DNA of 64,000 bases from Ostreococcus mediterraneus (taxonomy: Eukaryota > Chlorophyta > Mamiellophyceae > Mamiellales > Bathycoccaceae), in the NCBI GenBank assembly GCA_012295225.1, contig WMKK01000014.1, positions 457,979-521,978 of the forward strand, in the 5' to 3' direction. Shown in pieces: positions 40,593-50,197 of this stretch (its first letter is position 1; the number at the start of each line of letters is the position of its first letter). The translations under genes and the position numbers were made by a program. The notes under the pieces are model-generated. The model did no database searches. It was not told the DNA's origin and worked only from the letters and a program-made list of their open reading frames with translations.

Positions 40593-41581
40593 ATGGCTTT
40601 CGCAGCGGCGACGCGCATCGATGCGAGCGCGTCGACGTCGTCGGCGTCGTCGCGTGTCGCGTCGTCGTTGCGCGACGGTGCTCGGCGACGAATGATGCAT
40701 CGATGCGCGTTGACGGCGGTGAACGCGCGCGAGGGCGACGAAGACTTTGCGTCGGTTGAACGGTGGGGCGTTCGCGCGGTTCGACGCGCGGATTTCGACG
40801 GAGTGGTGCGTGGCGAAGCGTATAGGGGAAACGCGCGCGTTTTCAATCGCGGTGTGCGAATGCGAGCGGTGTCGTGTACAACGTGGACGTGTAAATCTAA
40901 CCTTTTGCGTGTGCGTCGCTTTACGCTTTTTGCGTTTGTTTTCCTTTGCAGCTCAAAACGTGCGCAAAGAGTGGCGTGGATTGGTCGCCCGCGGCGATAT
41001 TAGACGATTGCGAGAAAGCCGTGAGCTCTCCGGCGTCGTCACTCACAAAAGTTTTAGTCGCCGTGCCCGCGCCGGGAGAAGCACAGGAATCTAACCCGCG
41101 CGCCATCGGCGCCGTCGGGTTTTGCGTCGTCGTCGCGGGCGAGACGCAAGTGACGCAAATCGCCACATTGCCTAGCATTCGCCGGCGCGGACTGGGACAG
41201 CGCATGCTTCGAGCACTCATAGGTATCGACCCTCGATCGGTGGCGGTGCTCGAGGTGAAATCTACCAATGAAGCGGCGTTGGGCATGTACGTAAAGTGCG
41301 GGTTTGCCGAATCCAACCGACGCCGAGCGTACTACGCCGACGGCTCGGACGCGATATGCATGATTCGCGAGCCCGAAGAAGCGCCCGTGAGCACGCGTGA
41401 ACTCACGCGATTACTCGCTGGGTTACCCCGCGATCGAGCGCGCGCGGCGCCGCCGCCATTACCTGAGAGAGAAGCTGCGGAGGTTCGGCCCGTCGTCGAC
41501 GTCCCGCGAGAGCAAGCGTTCATTCGTTCATCCGACGAAGACGGCGGGTTTAAAATGCGCAACCGAATCCGTCGCAAATAA
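40593..41581 (+). CDS. Plastid-targeted GNAT acetyltransferase, two exons
   Basis: Exon 1 is 40593-40805 and exon 2 is 40952-41581, with donor GTGCGT and acceptor TTCCTTTGCAG; an upstream CTAAC may serve as the branch point. The phase-0 junction reads RRADFDGVLKTCAKSG, giving 280 aa. The first ~45 residues (MAFAAATRIDASASTSSASS ...) look like a chloroplast transit peptide. The GNAT core has GAVGFCVVVAG, then the acetyl-CoA loop LPSIRRRGLGQRMLRALIG and the EVKSTNEAALGMYVKCGF helix. The acceptor substrate is unknown; plastid GNATs can acetylate proteins at lysine or N-terminus. Exon 2 alone lacks an ATG. Confidence 0.82.
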
Positions 41582-41623
41582 GTGTACAAATTACAAATGT
41601 TACAAACGCTACCACTACCACCA

Positions 41624-42109
41624 CTACAGCTCATCGTGCGTGGACGACGCAGGCCACGAGTTGCACGCTCCCGTCGCCGACACGCACGCGAATTCCGCGA
41701 CGTCATTCGGCCCGCGCGCGAACGCCTCATTCTCAATCGCATCTTTCACCCCTTCCGCACCGAACGCGTCGCGACATCGCGACGAAAGCATCGAATCAAA
41801 CCCTTCGATCGCATCGTCCTCGCACGCGTCGTCAATGACGCGCGTAATTTTAAGCTCGCTTCTCCCGTGCGTCATGCGTCTGCCTCGCGACGCCGCGCCC
41901 AACGCCGAGCGCAACCGCGCATCGACGTCATCGACGCCCTCGAGCGCGCGCAGGCGAGACACGAGTGCGGTTGTGATCGCTCGGCATTCCGCGCACGACA
42001 AACGCGCGTCGGCGTCGGCGTCGACGGCGGCGACACTTTTCACAAGGAATGCTTGGACGCACATGATGATGATGACATTGACGACGACGACGCAACAGCG
42101 CGCGCGCAT
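41624..42109 (-). CDS. Canopy/saposin-like ER-lumen protein with HDEL
   Basis: 161 aa. A signal peptide (MRARCCVVVVNVIIIMCVQA) is followed by a small helical domain with CAEC and paired cysteines (DDACED, SSRCRDAF, FACVSATGAC) spaced as in the Canopy/DUF3456 saposin-like family. It ends in HDEL, a clear ER-retrieval signal. Canopy proteins act as ER co-chaperones for membrane receptors in animals; in algae the role is unknown. It lies between the GNAT gene and the WCSWC-repeat gene, from which it diverges by 45 bp. Confidence 0.75.
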   Translation of the reverse strand: MRARCCVVVVNVIIIMCVQAFLVKSVAAVDADADARLSCAECRAITTALVSRLRALEGVDDVDARLRSALGAASRGRRMTHGRSELKITRVIDDACEDDAIEGFDSMLSSRCRDAFGAEGVKDAIENEAFARGPNDVAEFACVSATGACNSWPASSTHDEL

Positions 42110-42154
42110 CGCGCGTCGTCAAGCGCCGACGATGCGCGGTGCGTGTGCCCACCT

Positions 42155-44647
42155 ATGCGTGCTCTGCGCGCGCTCGACGGCGACGACGAGGACGCGCGCG
42201 GCGTGGGTGATTATGACGCCAGCTGTCGCTCGAATGATTCAAATCACACGCCTCAAACGTTGACGCGCAGGGCGACGCGCGTGCGCGCACGGTCGCACGC
42301 AGGGCGACGCGCGCGCGCGATGCGCGATGCGCGTGTGTCGTCGTCGTCGTCCCGGAGCGACGGGCGCGCGGCGTCGGGGAGGCATGCGGCGTCGCCGATG
42401 AGCGCGACATCGCATTCAACTAACACGACGAATACGAATACGAATACGACGACGAATACGGCGACGCTGGAAGCGCGCTTGGCGCACTGTTCGTGGTGCT
42501 TTCATTTCACGTCGCACGTTCGCGTGAATGGCGGGAGCGGCGGGCGCGCGGCGTACGCGTGCGGCGCGTGCGCGAGACGTACGACGCGGTGCGGAGCGAA
42601 ACATTGCAGCGCGATGGCGCGCGGCGGCGATGGATGGGACGATACGAAGTGTTTAGCGTGTGCGGGGATATTTGCGAGCTGGCGCACGACGAGCGCGGAG
42701 GTGATTGAGCGAGAAATGAGTCCACGAGGTTGGTGTTCGTGGTGCGGCGAGGATGGTCGACATCGAGTGACGCGGAGCGTGGGGAGTCGGGGGACGTATT
42801 TAAGTCATTGTTCGACGTGTGCGCGAGGCACGCACAAGTGCGAGCGTTGTGCGGATGGTTTCGCGCGCGTCGGCGACGGGAGATGTGGGAAATGCGCGGG
42901 ATTTGTGGAGGATTGGAACTGCGGGACGGAGACGTTTACGTCGGCGACGCGGCGCGTTGGATGGTGTTCTTGGTGCGGTGAACGGTGTGCGCACGTCAAA
43001 CGCGGAATAAAAGGGAACGAGACGTATGAGTGTATGGTGTGTGGCGGTGGTACGGCGCCGTGCGAACGGTGTGGAGATGAAAGTGAGGTGATGCGAAAGA
43101 GGTCGCGACCAGGTGGTGGGTCGTGCGCTCGATGTCGAGCGGCGGACGCGCCGTCTAAAAAGATTAATATTGGTGGGTACGTATCTATTCCTACGTTTGG
43201 CGCGATCACGTCGTCGTTGAAGCGTGCGATGAGCGGCGTGGCGTCAACGAGTGGGGCGAGTGAGGAAGAAATCGCGAGGAAGTGGCTCGTGCGCGCCGCA
43301 AAGCGCGAAGCGGCGGATGTGCAATCCGGATACGTCTTTGATATTCTCGACCGCGAGAGTGATTTCCGCGACAAAGCCTATCGCGCCGGGCTCATTCGTC
43401 CATTTTTACTTCTTGCCACTTTACCGCCGCGCGAACGCGTGCGACTCGGGATGCGACTTGGGGTATCGTTGAGCCGAAGTTCGTCGTATTTGGATGCGCA
43501 CGCCGAAGCGTGGAAAGTGTTGCGCGAACCCATGTGTGGGCTGCAAACTCGCGGTGGTGACGTGTCCCGAGTCGTTGAAAAGGTTACCGGCGTTGGTCGC
43601 GGAGCGAACTGGTTGGACATTTTGTATTCCGCACTCACGCTCGGGGCAAGCACGGGGAAATGTCCGGCGATTGATCCGCGCGAGCTCGCGACGCTCCCAA
43701 TCATGCGTTCGCCAGGTCACGCATTGTTCGCTCTCCGCGTTGCCGCGCACCCCGCAGTAAATGCATATGAAGTAGCTGCGTTGCGCCTGGTGAGTCACGC
43801 GCAGCGAGGACGCTTAACCCCGGCATCAGGTGTCACCCTGGACGCTGTGTGCAAGCATCCGAGCATGGATGTATTAAAGTCGCGTCTGCGTCGGTCATAT
43901 CCACGCAACGTTGACGAAATCGCGCGGTATACGGTGACCGCGGCGTTTGCATCATCGCCGTGGGCGTCATCCAGCGCTTCGCGCGGCACTTCACCGGCAG
44001 ATGTTCAAATTATTGCCGACGACGTGTACGGGATGTTGCTCGAAGGCAAACCATTGCACCGACGAGTAACTACGAATCGCGATGACCCACATGATGTCGA
44101 CGACGACACTTCGCAGATCTCTCGAGGCGCGCCGTCTTTACTCGGCGCACTCGCTGCGTCGACGTCCATGGGCTTCGCGTCGTTCACCGCAGCGCAATTT
44201 GCGCCATCAAAGTTTGCCGTACTCACGCCGCGGGACATTTTAGATTTGACGACGGGCGTGCGCACGCCGACTTTGACGTCTTCTGGGATCTTTGAGCCCG
44301 TGGCGGTTATGCTACTGCACAACGTACTTTTATCGGCACGAGGAGTGCAAATAGATGACCATTTACCGAGCGATGCGAAAAAGCTGTCGCGCGACGCTTT
44401 GAATGCCGTGCGTTCGCCATCCGTGGCAGCGACGCCAAAGCCAACGGTGAGCGAAGGGAGTCAGTCCCCCGGCGATGGCGACGGTGGTGATTCACCATGG
44501 GCGCCAAAGTACGCGCATCTTGAAGACGAGGGTGCGAGCGCGCGCTTAGAAGAGTTACAAGAAGCCGAAGAGTCGGCGGACATGTTGCAGCGATATATAA
44601 ATTCACTCTCGATGGAAGATTTTGCGTTTGATGGAGACGACGAGTAA
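42155..44647 (+). CDS. Large protein with three WCSWC zinc-knuckle-like repeats, unidentified family
   Basis: 830 aa from ATG 42155. Three Cys-rich repeats start near residues 112, 194 and 271. Each has CSWC, a spacer with conserved His/Arg, then Tyr-x-Cys/CxxC pairs, such as GWCSWCGEDGRHRV, YLSHCSTCARGTHKCERC, and GWCSWCGERCAHV with YECMVCGGGTAPCERCG. Every repeat could bind two zinc ions. Residues about 330-750 are an uncharacterised, probably helical domain (RKWLVRAAKREAAD, RESDFRDKAYRAGLIRPFLL, LDILYSALTLGAS), and the C-terminus is acidic. I do not know the function. The frame continues open upstream of 42155 but that part overlaps the divergent Canopy gene and looks non-coding. Confidence 0.75.
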   Translation: MRALRALDGDDEDARGVGDYDASCRSNDSNHTPQTLTRRATRVRARSHAGRRARAMRDARVSSSSSRSDGRAASGRHAASPMSATSHSTNTTNTNTNTTTNTATLEARLAHCSWCFHFTSHVRVNGGSGGRAAYACGACARRTTRCGAKHCSAMARGGDGWDDTKCLACAGIFASWRTTSAEVIEREMSPRGWCSWCGEDGRHRVTRSVGSRGTYLSHCSTCARGTHKCERCADGFARVGDGRCGKCAGFVEDWNCGTETFTSATRRVGWCSWCGERCAHVKRGIKGNETYECMVCGGGTAPCERCGDESEVMRKRSRPGGGSCARCRAADAPSKKINIGGYVSIPTFGAITSSLKRAMSGVASTSGASEEEIARKWLVRAAKREAADVQSGYVFDILDRESDFRDKAYRAGLIRPFLLLATLPPRERVRLGMRLGVSLSRSSSYLDAHAEAWKVLREPMCGLQTRGGDVSRVVEKVTGVGRGANWLDILYSALTLGASTGKCPAIDPRELATLPIMRSPGHALFALRVAAHPAVNAYEVAALRLVSHAQRGRLTPASGVTLDAVCKHPSMDVLKSRLRRSYPRNVDEIARYTVTAAFASSPWASSSASRGTSPADVQIIADDVYGMLLEGKPLHRRVTTNRDDPHDVDDDTSQISRGAPSLLGALAASTSMGFASFTAAQFAPSKFAVLTPRDILDLTTGVRTPTLTSSGIFEPVAVMLLHNVLLSARGVQIDDHLPSDAKKLSRDALNAVRSPSVAATPKPTVSEGSQSPGDGDGGDSPWAPKYAHLEDEGASARLEELQEAEESADMLQRYINSLSMEDFAFDGDDE

Positions 44648-44777
44648 AAAGAGTTGTGTAGCAAAATTGTACCGGTACCGGTACTAAATAATAGAAAATG
44701 CGTTCACTTATCCACAAAATCTTCGAGTGTTGTCTAAAGGTTGAAACTATCAATTAGTTTGACGTGCGTCGCACGCT

Positions 44778-46559
44778 CTATCGCATGCCTCTGCCTCTGC
44801 CTCCCATACCGCGGCCACCCATGGGCATGCCTCGGCCGCCACCTCGGCCGCCCATGGCACCGTCTTCCGGCCCTTCACTTCGCGGGTTACGCACTGTCTC
44901 ATCGATGGAGAGAATCAAGCACGTCGCCTCCGTCGCGGCGTTCAACGCGTTAATCTTTACCATGCTCGGCTCCCAGATAAACTTGGCAAACGTATCACAA
45001 ATGCCTCCCGTGTTGACGTCCACGCCATAATTTGCACCATCCGTACTCGGTCCTGCGTGCTTTTGACGAAGCTTGTTCAACACATCCGTGGCGTCGTGCC
45101 CAGAGTTGTCGCACAGCTGTCTCGGGATGATTTCGAGAGCCTTGGCGTAGGAGCTGATAAAGAGTTGGGACTTACCGGCCACCGTGCGCGAGTAGTCGCG
45201 CAAGTACTTGCTCAATTCCATATCAATCGCACCGCCACCAGGGACGATGGACGCGTTCTTCATCGCACGACGCACGATTTCGATGGCGTCATTCAACGAG
45301 CGCGCGGCTTCTTCGATGAATTGTTCGGCGCCGCCGCGCAAGACGAGCGTGCACGTTTTCGCCTGCGGGCAACCGCGGAAAATGTTGAAACGCTCGTTAC
45401 CGACTTGGATTTCTTCAAACGCTTCGCAAAAGCCGAGCTGTGCGTCAGAGATATTGTTCACCGTGGTCTGCACCGGTGCCCCCGTGGCTTTGGTGACACG
45501 CAACAAATCTTGCTCTTCTACGCGGCCGGCACAAAACAAACCGCGGTCCGCAAAATATTGCGTCGCCAAGTCTCCGATCGCGAGTCGGCTTAAAATGATA
45601 TTCGCACCCGACGCGACGCACTTATCGAGTTTTTCGTAGATGATGTTCCACTCGGCGTCAACAATCTCTTGATACTTGGTCGGGTCGCTCAGTCGCACTT
45701 CAGCGTTGTCTTTTTCACTCTTCAACTCGAGCTCCATGTTGAGCGCCAAAATCTTCGGTTGCTTGAAGTGCTTGGTCATTTGCTCAAAGCCAGCGTAGGA
45801 GAACGTTTTCTTAAACGCCACACCGTCGACTAGGAAAGAGTCCGTCATACTACCACCCATCACCTTCTTCACGCCAATCATGCGCGGGTCCAATAAATCT
45901 TGGTCGAGCGAACGCACCGCCTTGACGCACATGTCCGCGAAAAACTCCTTCTCACCGCCAACCAACTTCGAGGACAACGTCGTCATTGCGCATTTCTTCA
46001 GTAATTCATCCTTATCGGCATCATCCTTCCCCTCAATCGACGTGGATAACTCCTTAACGCGCGCTGTCGCCAACTCGCACGCCAATCGAAAGCTCTTGAT
46101 AATATTCATCGGGTGCACGCCATCCTCCACGTACGACTTTGCCTCTTTCAAAAACTCACCAGCCAAAATCACCACCGTCGTCGTCCCATCGCCAACTTCA
46201 GCATCTTGCGATCGCGCAATATCCACCAACGTTTTCGCCGCCGGGTGCACGATTTCCAACAACTTCATAATCGTCGCCCCGTCGTTTGAAATCGTCGTCA
46301 CGCCTCGTTCATCGCGCACAAGTTTATCCAACCCACGCGGTCCGAGCGTCGTGCGCACCGCATCCACCACCGCACAGCATGCATTAATGTTCGAGATGCA
46401 TTGTCCGCGCCCTTGCGACGTATCCGTGCCCTCTCGGAGCAACACGATCTGCGGTTGCTGCGCGTTCAGCTCGACGCACACAACGCGTACGATTATCGTC
46501 AGTCACTACTCGCTTTCGCGCGCGCACACGCCTCGCGACGATGCCTCGAGGTCAAACAT
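44778..46559 (-). CDS. CCT7: CCT7, eta subunit of the TRiC/CCT chaperonin
   Basis: The main exon 44778-46457 encodes an almost complete group II chaperonin: [35 protein letters not shown] and [13 protein letters not shown] at the ATP site, [13 protein letters not shown] in the equatorial domain, and a Gly/Arg/Met-rich tail ([13 protein letters not shown]) typical of CCT7. The frame has no ATG before its upstream in-frame TGA; it opens at GTG 46481. I propose a 30-nt first exon 46530-46559 ([10 protein letters not shown]) joined across a 72-bp intron with donor GTGTGC and acceptor GCGCAG, giving 569 aa. The gene identity is certain; this first exon is tentative. CCT folds actin and tubulin in the cytosol. 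Confidence 0.9.
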
Positions 46560-47215
46560 CACGCCATGCGTCGTTTCCGCGTTCGCGCTCGCCCAGCGCG
46601 CTTGGCGTCGCGTTAGAGATCCCCGGTCAACGTCATCGCACGCTTCGAGCGCCGCATCATCAATCCATCAATCCATCAATCAATCGCGTCTTTCGTCGTC
46701 GCCGTCGCGTTCGTGGTCGCGTTCGCGGTCGTAATACGCACGATTAATCGCCCATCAGGCATGCGCACCATAGGCGCCGACATCTCGCTCGCGTTCGCGT
46801 CGACTCGCGTCGTCTCGCGTCGTAAAGTGTCGACTTCGGTCCGCCGTATCGTCGCATCCAACGCTCGCGCGGCGCATCCATCGCGCGCGCGGCGTTGACT
46901 CTCGCGCGCGAATTCGAATTCGAATACATTCGTGTCGGTGCGTGCGGTGCGATCGCGCGTCGCGCGTTGCGTCGGCGGCGTCGGCGGCGTCTCGGATGCG
47001 TTCGCGGTGACGTGTGCACGACAGAGCTCGGCGTGCGTGCGTGCGCGCGCGCGGTGCGTCAGCGACAGCGCGCGATCGTGTACACGAGGACGAGGACGAC
47101 GGCAACGACGACCGTCAACGCGTGTCGTGCGTTGCGACGACGACGACGACGACGGACGCAAGAGGTTGATTGATTGATTTTGGTTGGATTCCACCCTTCC
47201 ACGCCGACGACGACT
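46560..47215. other. Divergent intergenic region between CCT7 and MUB genes
   Basis: About 650 bp with overlapping Arg/Ala/Thr-rich frames. A minus-strand frame ending at 46676 reads MSAPMVRMPDGRLIVRITTA, and another has a hydrophobic stretch ALTVVVAVVLVLVYTIA near 47060-47110; these could be parts of a small membrane protein gene with an intron, but I could not join them. An ATTGATGG/ATTGATTG run lies at 46655-46690. Confidence 0.35.
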
Positions 47216-47743
47216 ATGAACGCCGCCGACGACGACCGTCGACGACGCGGAGGTGGAGAATGTACGACCACGACCGCGCTCGCGAAGGAGGCGAACGTTG
47301 GCGACGGTACGGTTGGCGAGGCGAATGTCGGAGCCGCGTTTGTCGTGCGTGCGAGGTGGCAAGAAGGCGCGGATATCGGGCCCGTTGTTTTACCAAACGT
47401 CGACGCGAGATTGATTGATTTGAAGCAGGCGTTGTACGATGCGACGTGGATGCGGAGCGAGGACGCGGTGGGACGTGGAGGCGGCGCGCCGAATGCGTCG
47501 GCGGCCGGGTTGAAACCGCCGAGCGTCGATTACGTGCGCGTGTTGATGAATGGACAAATTCTTGGTCCGGATCACAAGCGTTTACGTGCGTTTGGGTTGG
47601 TGTGTGATAACAACGAGCGAGTGATTCATATCGTCGTCGGCTCGAGGCCGTACGATGATGGTGAGCAGTCGAGATCGCAAGGGGCTTCGACGAAGTCGTC
47701 GTCTGGGGCGAACGACCAACCGATGTGTTGTTCGATTATGTGA
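47216..47743 (+). CDS. Membrane-anchored ubiquitin-fold protein (MUB)
   Basis: 175 aa from ATG 47216. A ubiquitin-like beta-grasp region runs from VVRARWQEGADIGPVVLP through LIDLKQALYDATW to VDYVRVLMNGQILGPDHKRL and VIHIVVGSRP, matching the plant MUB arrangement (ADIGP, then a G-K/Q-I-L turn). The C-terminus is MCCSIM, a CaaX box (CSIM) for prenylation with an adjacent cysteine for palmitoylation. MUBs sit on the plasma membrane and recruit group VI E2 enzymes in plants. The N-terminal ~40 residues are low-complexity. Confidence 0.85.
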   Translation: MNAADDDRRRRGGGECTTTTALAKEANVGDGTVGEANVGAAFVVRARWQEGADIGPVVLPNVDARLIDLKQALYDATWMRSEDAVGRGGGAPNASAAGLKPPSVDYVRVLMNGQILGPDHKRLRAFGLVCDNNERVIHIVVGSRPYDDGEQSRSQGASTKSSSGANDQPMCCSIM

Positions 47744-47938
47744 GTGAAATACGCGAGCGCACACACACGCACAGAGTGTGAGAACCTTTAAAATCCGAAT
47801 GGTGAATGCATTAGATGACGCGCGTCGAGCGCAAAGATTTACCACGATTAGTCGAGAGGGCGAATTATTTGTACGATTACTCAACTTTGAGCCCGTGTAA
47901 CATTACAATGCGCAACAATGTGCTTAACACGAATGGCA

Positions 47939-50140
47939 TCACAATCCACTCAAATCGACGCGTTCATATTGCCGACCCACGGTGGTGGATAGTGAAGCGA
48001 GTTTTTCTACGAATGACGCCGGGTTCTCGAGCGAAGTTGAGCCGATGAGCACTTCGCGATGAAGGGTTTTGCTCAACGCGTGCGCCTCGCGCAATTCTCC
48101 GCGCGTCATACCGCCGACGATGAACACGATGAGTCTTCGACTCGCTCGCTTGCTTGCGCGGTTGGATGCCGACGAGTCTGCACGGTGATGTCGCGATGCA
48201 GCCGCCGCCGCGGATGAATCCGTGGTGTCCGATTCGCCACCGATTGATTCTGCGCTTGACGTTCGCGTCGCCCACGACGCTTCGGTGCGCGTACGCACAG
48301 ATTTGGCTTTCGTGGGCGATAACATCGCTGCACTCGCCGCCGTAGCAGCGACATTCGATCCACTTTCGCTGCCAATAGATGGGTATTCAGTCCCGTCGAG
48401 CGCCCCAGAGTCTATGTCTGCGATTAAACCAGCAATGGTGGGTAAGAATTTGTACAAGTCCCAGTCGCTGCCTTCGCCCGTGCGTTCGAGCACCTTTGGT
48501 CGCGACGCTTTCGTGCTCGACGAAAAGTACGATTGCGACGCTTTATCTTTCAAAACCTTGACGCCAAGCAACTCAAGCTTTTCAAGAATATCAACATCGC
48601 TCGCTGTTAATCCGGTTTGCTTGCACCACCGCGATTTCTCCGCAGCGTCAATCTTTTGAGGATGCGACGCTACGTAGCACAGCAACAACCGCAACTTTTC
48701 CACCATCGGTAACCGTATGCCCTTTTCATCTAAAGTGTTGAATAAATACGCGATGTCTTTACTCGTTGCATCGCCGTACACAACATCTTGTTCTAAACGT
48801 CCAACTTCGCTCAATGCGCACGATTGCAACAACGCGTTGATTTCGCTAGCTATGGACGCGTGCACCGAAAGCTTGGCGCGTTGTTCGAGCACTCGTGGCA
48901 ACGCTTCTACTGCGCGTTTCAATTGCCCAGTCGTCAGATCGCGCGTACCCGTGCCCTGCGGTCCAATGTGTGCGAATGCGCGCGTCTTATCTGCCAACGT
49001 CGTGAGCACTTCGGCAATGTGCGCGTGTCGAAGCTCCGTCCACAACGAATCGTCATCCCCGAGCACGGCGTCCTTCTCTTGCTCGCCCGCGTTCGTGGTG
49101 ATTTTATACCGGTACACCCCGTTCTTGACGTCGAGTAAATCGTGCACCATGCTCTCATACGTCCACTCGTGAATCACGGGCGCGATGACATCGACTGAAC
49201 GATCGACAATGAGCACGTCGCACGTGGGCGAATTCTTCGCCGCCTCGGCACCCTTGGCGCGTAACAACCCGGTGACGATGCGATCGAGACGATCCGCCAC
49301 GCCACGCGAGACATCACTCGTGCGATGTCCTACTTTTGCCATGTATCGAATCGCAGGAATTTCCCCTAGTGACACTAAAACAGTCGCTAAACGTGCTGAA
49401 ATCATATCCAACGCGCGTGCTTGCGCCTGCGACGCCTCGCATCCCGCGCCAAACGTCTCTCGCAACGCCCCATCCATCATCACGCTAAATCCATGTTGAT
49501 CCACCGCAACGTACTCCAGATTCAACTCACTACAATTTCCCAACATACTCACGCACGTCGGTGAGGATTTAATCAACCTCAACACGCCCTGAGACGCTGG
49601 AGATGTGAAAAACACGTGCGCCTTGCGATGAACGCGCGCGTCGCAGTCGGCAATCAACGCTCGAACAGACTTTTCACTCGGGGTGATAAAGTACACCCCG
49701 TCGAGCGATGGTTGCGGTGCGCGCGTGAGTTCGATGTTTTCAACCACTGTGTGCGCGTGCGACGCGATACATGCCGCCGTCAGTCGTCAGTCGTCAGTTT
49801 CACGCATTCATTCATTTCACGAGACAGAGGCGCGGATCGATCCACCTACCGCTCACGCCAACATCCGCTAAATCGCTCATCTTCGCCACGGACGACAAGA
49901 TTTTCACTGAAATCGCATCCGTGATCAACACCCGCCACGGCGTGCACCCCGCGGCGTTCAACTTGGTCGTTAACATGTCAATCTGTGTAAAGCAACGTCA
50001 AACGAATCATTTCGCGTGAGTTTTCGTGCGCGCGTGACGCGCGAGGACGACGAGCACGACGAGAACGAGGACGCGCGCGCGCAGCGAAGGGCGACGCGTA
50101 CCAGCACACGTCGTTTCGTCGTGCGCATGAACGCCGACAT
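47939..50140 (-). CDS. Sec1/Munc18 (SM) protein, KEULE-like, three exons
   Basis: Exons 50102-50140 (39 nt), 49850-49982 and 47939-49746; introns have donors GTACGC and GTAGGT and acceptors TTACACAG and CACACAG. The spliced N-terminus reads MSAFMRTTKRRVLIDML, followed by CTPWRVLITDAISVKILSSV and VENIELTRAPQPSL, the SM domain 1 that grips syntaxin. Total 659 aa. Later blocks include DGVYFITPSEKSVRALI, LIVDRSVDVIAPVIHEWTYE and RLIVFIVGGMTRGELREAH, the conserved SM signatures. It promotes SNARE assembly during secretion. An ATG at 50161 adds seven residues. It diverges from a Sec15-like gene less than 60 bp away. Confidence 0.92.
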
Positions 50141-50197
50141 CGTGGAGCTGACGTCAGTCATCGTGAGCGAGGCGTCAGACACTGGCGTGGTGTGCCC

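Noticed and set aside
39752-40759. 335-codon plus-strand frame, Arg/Ala/Thr-rich
   Set aside because: Antisense to the RS-rich part of the KH protein and continues into non-coding GC-rich spacer; no domain.
41582-42154. 190-codon N-terminal extension of the WCSWC protein
   Set aside because: Overlaps the divergent Canopy-like gene, is Arg-rich and motif-free, and does not begin at ATG.
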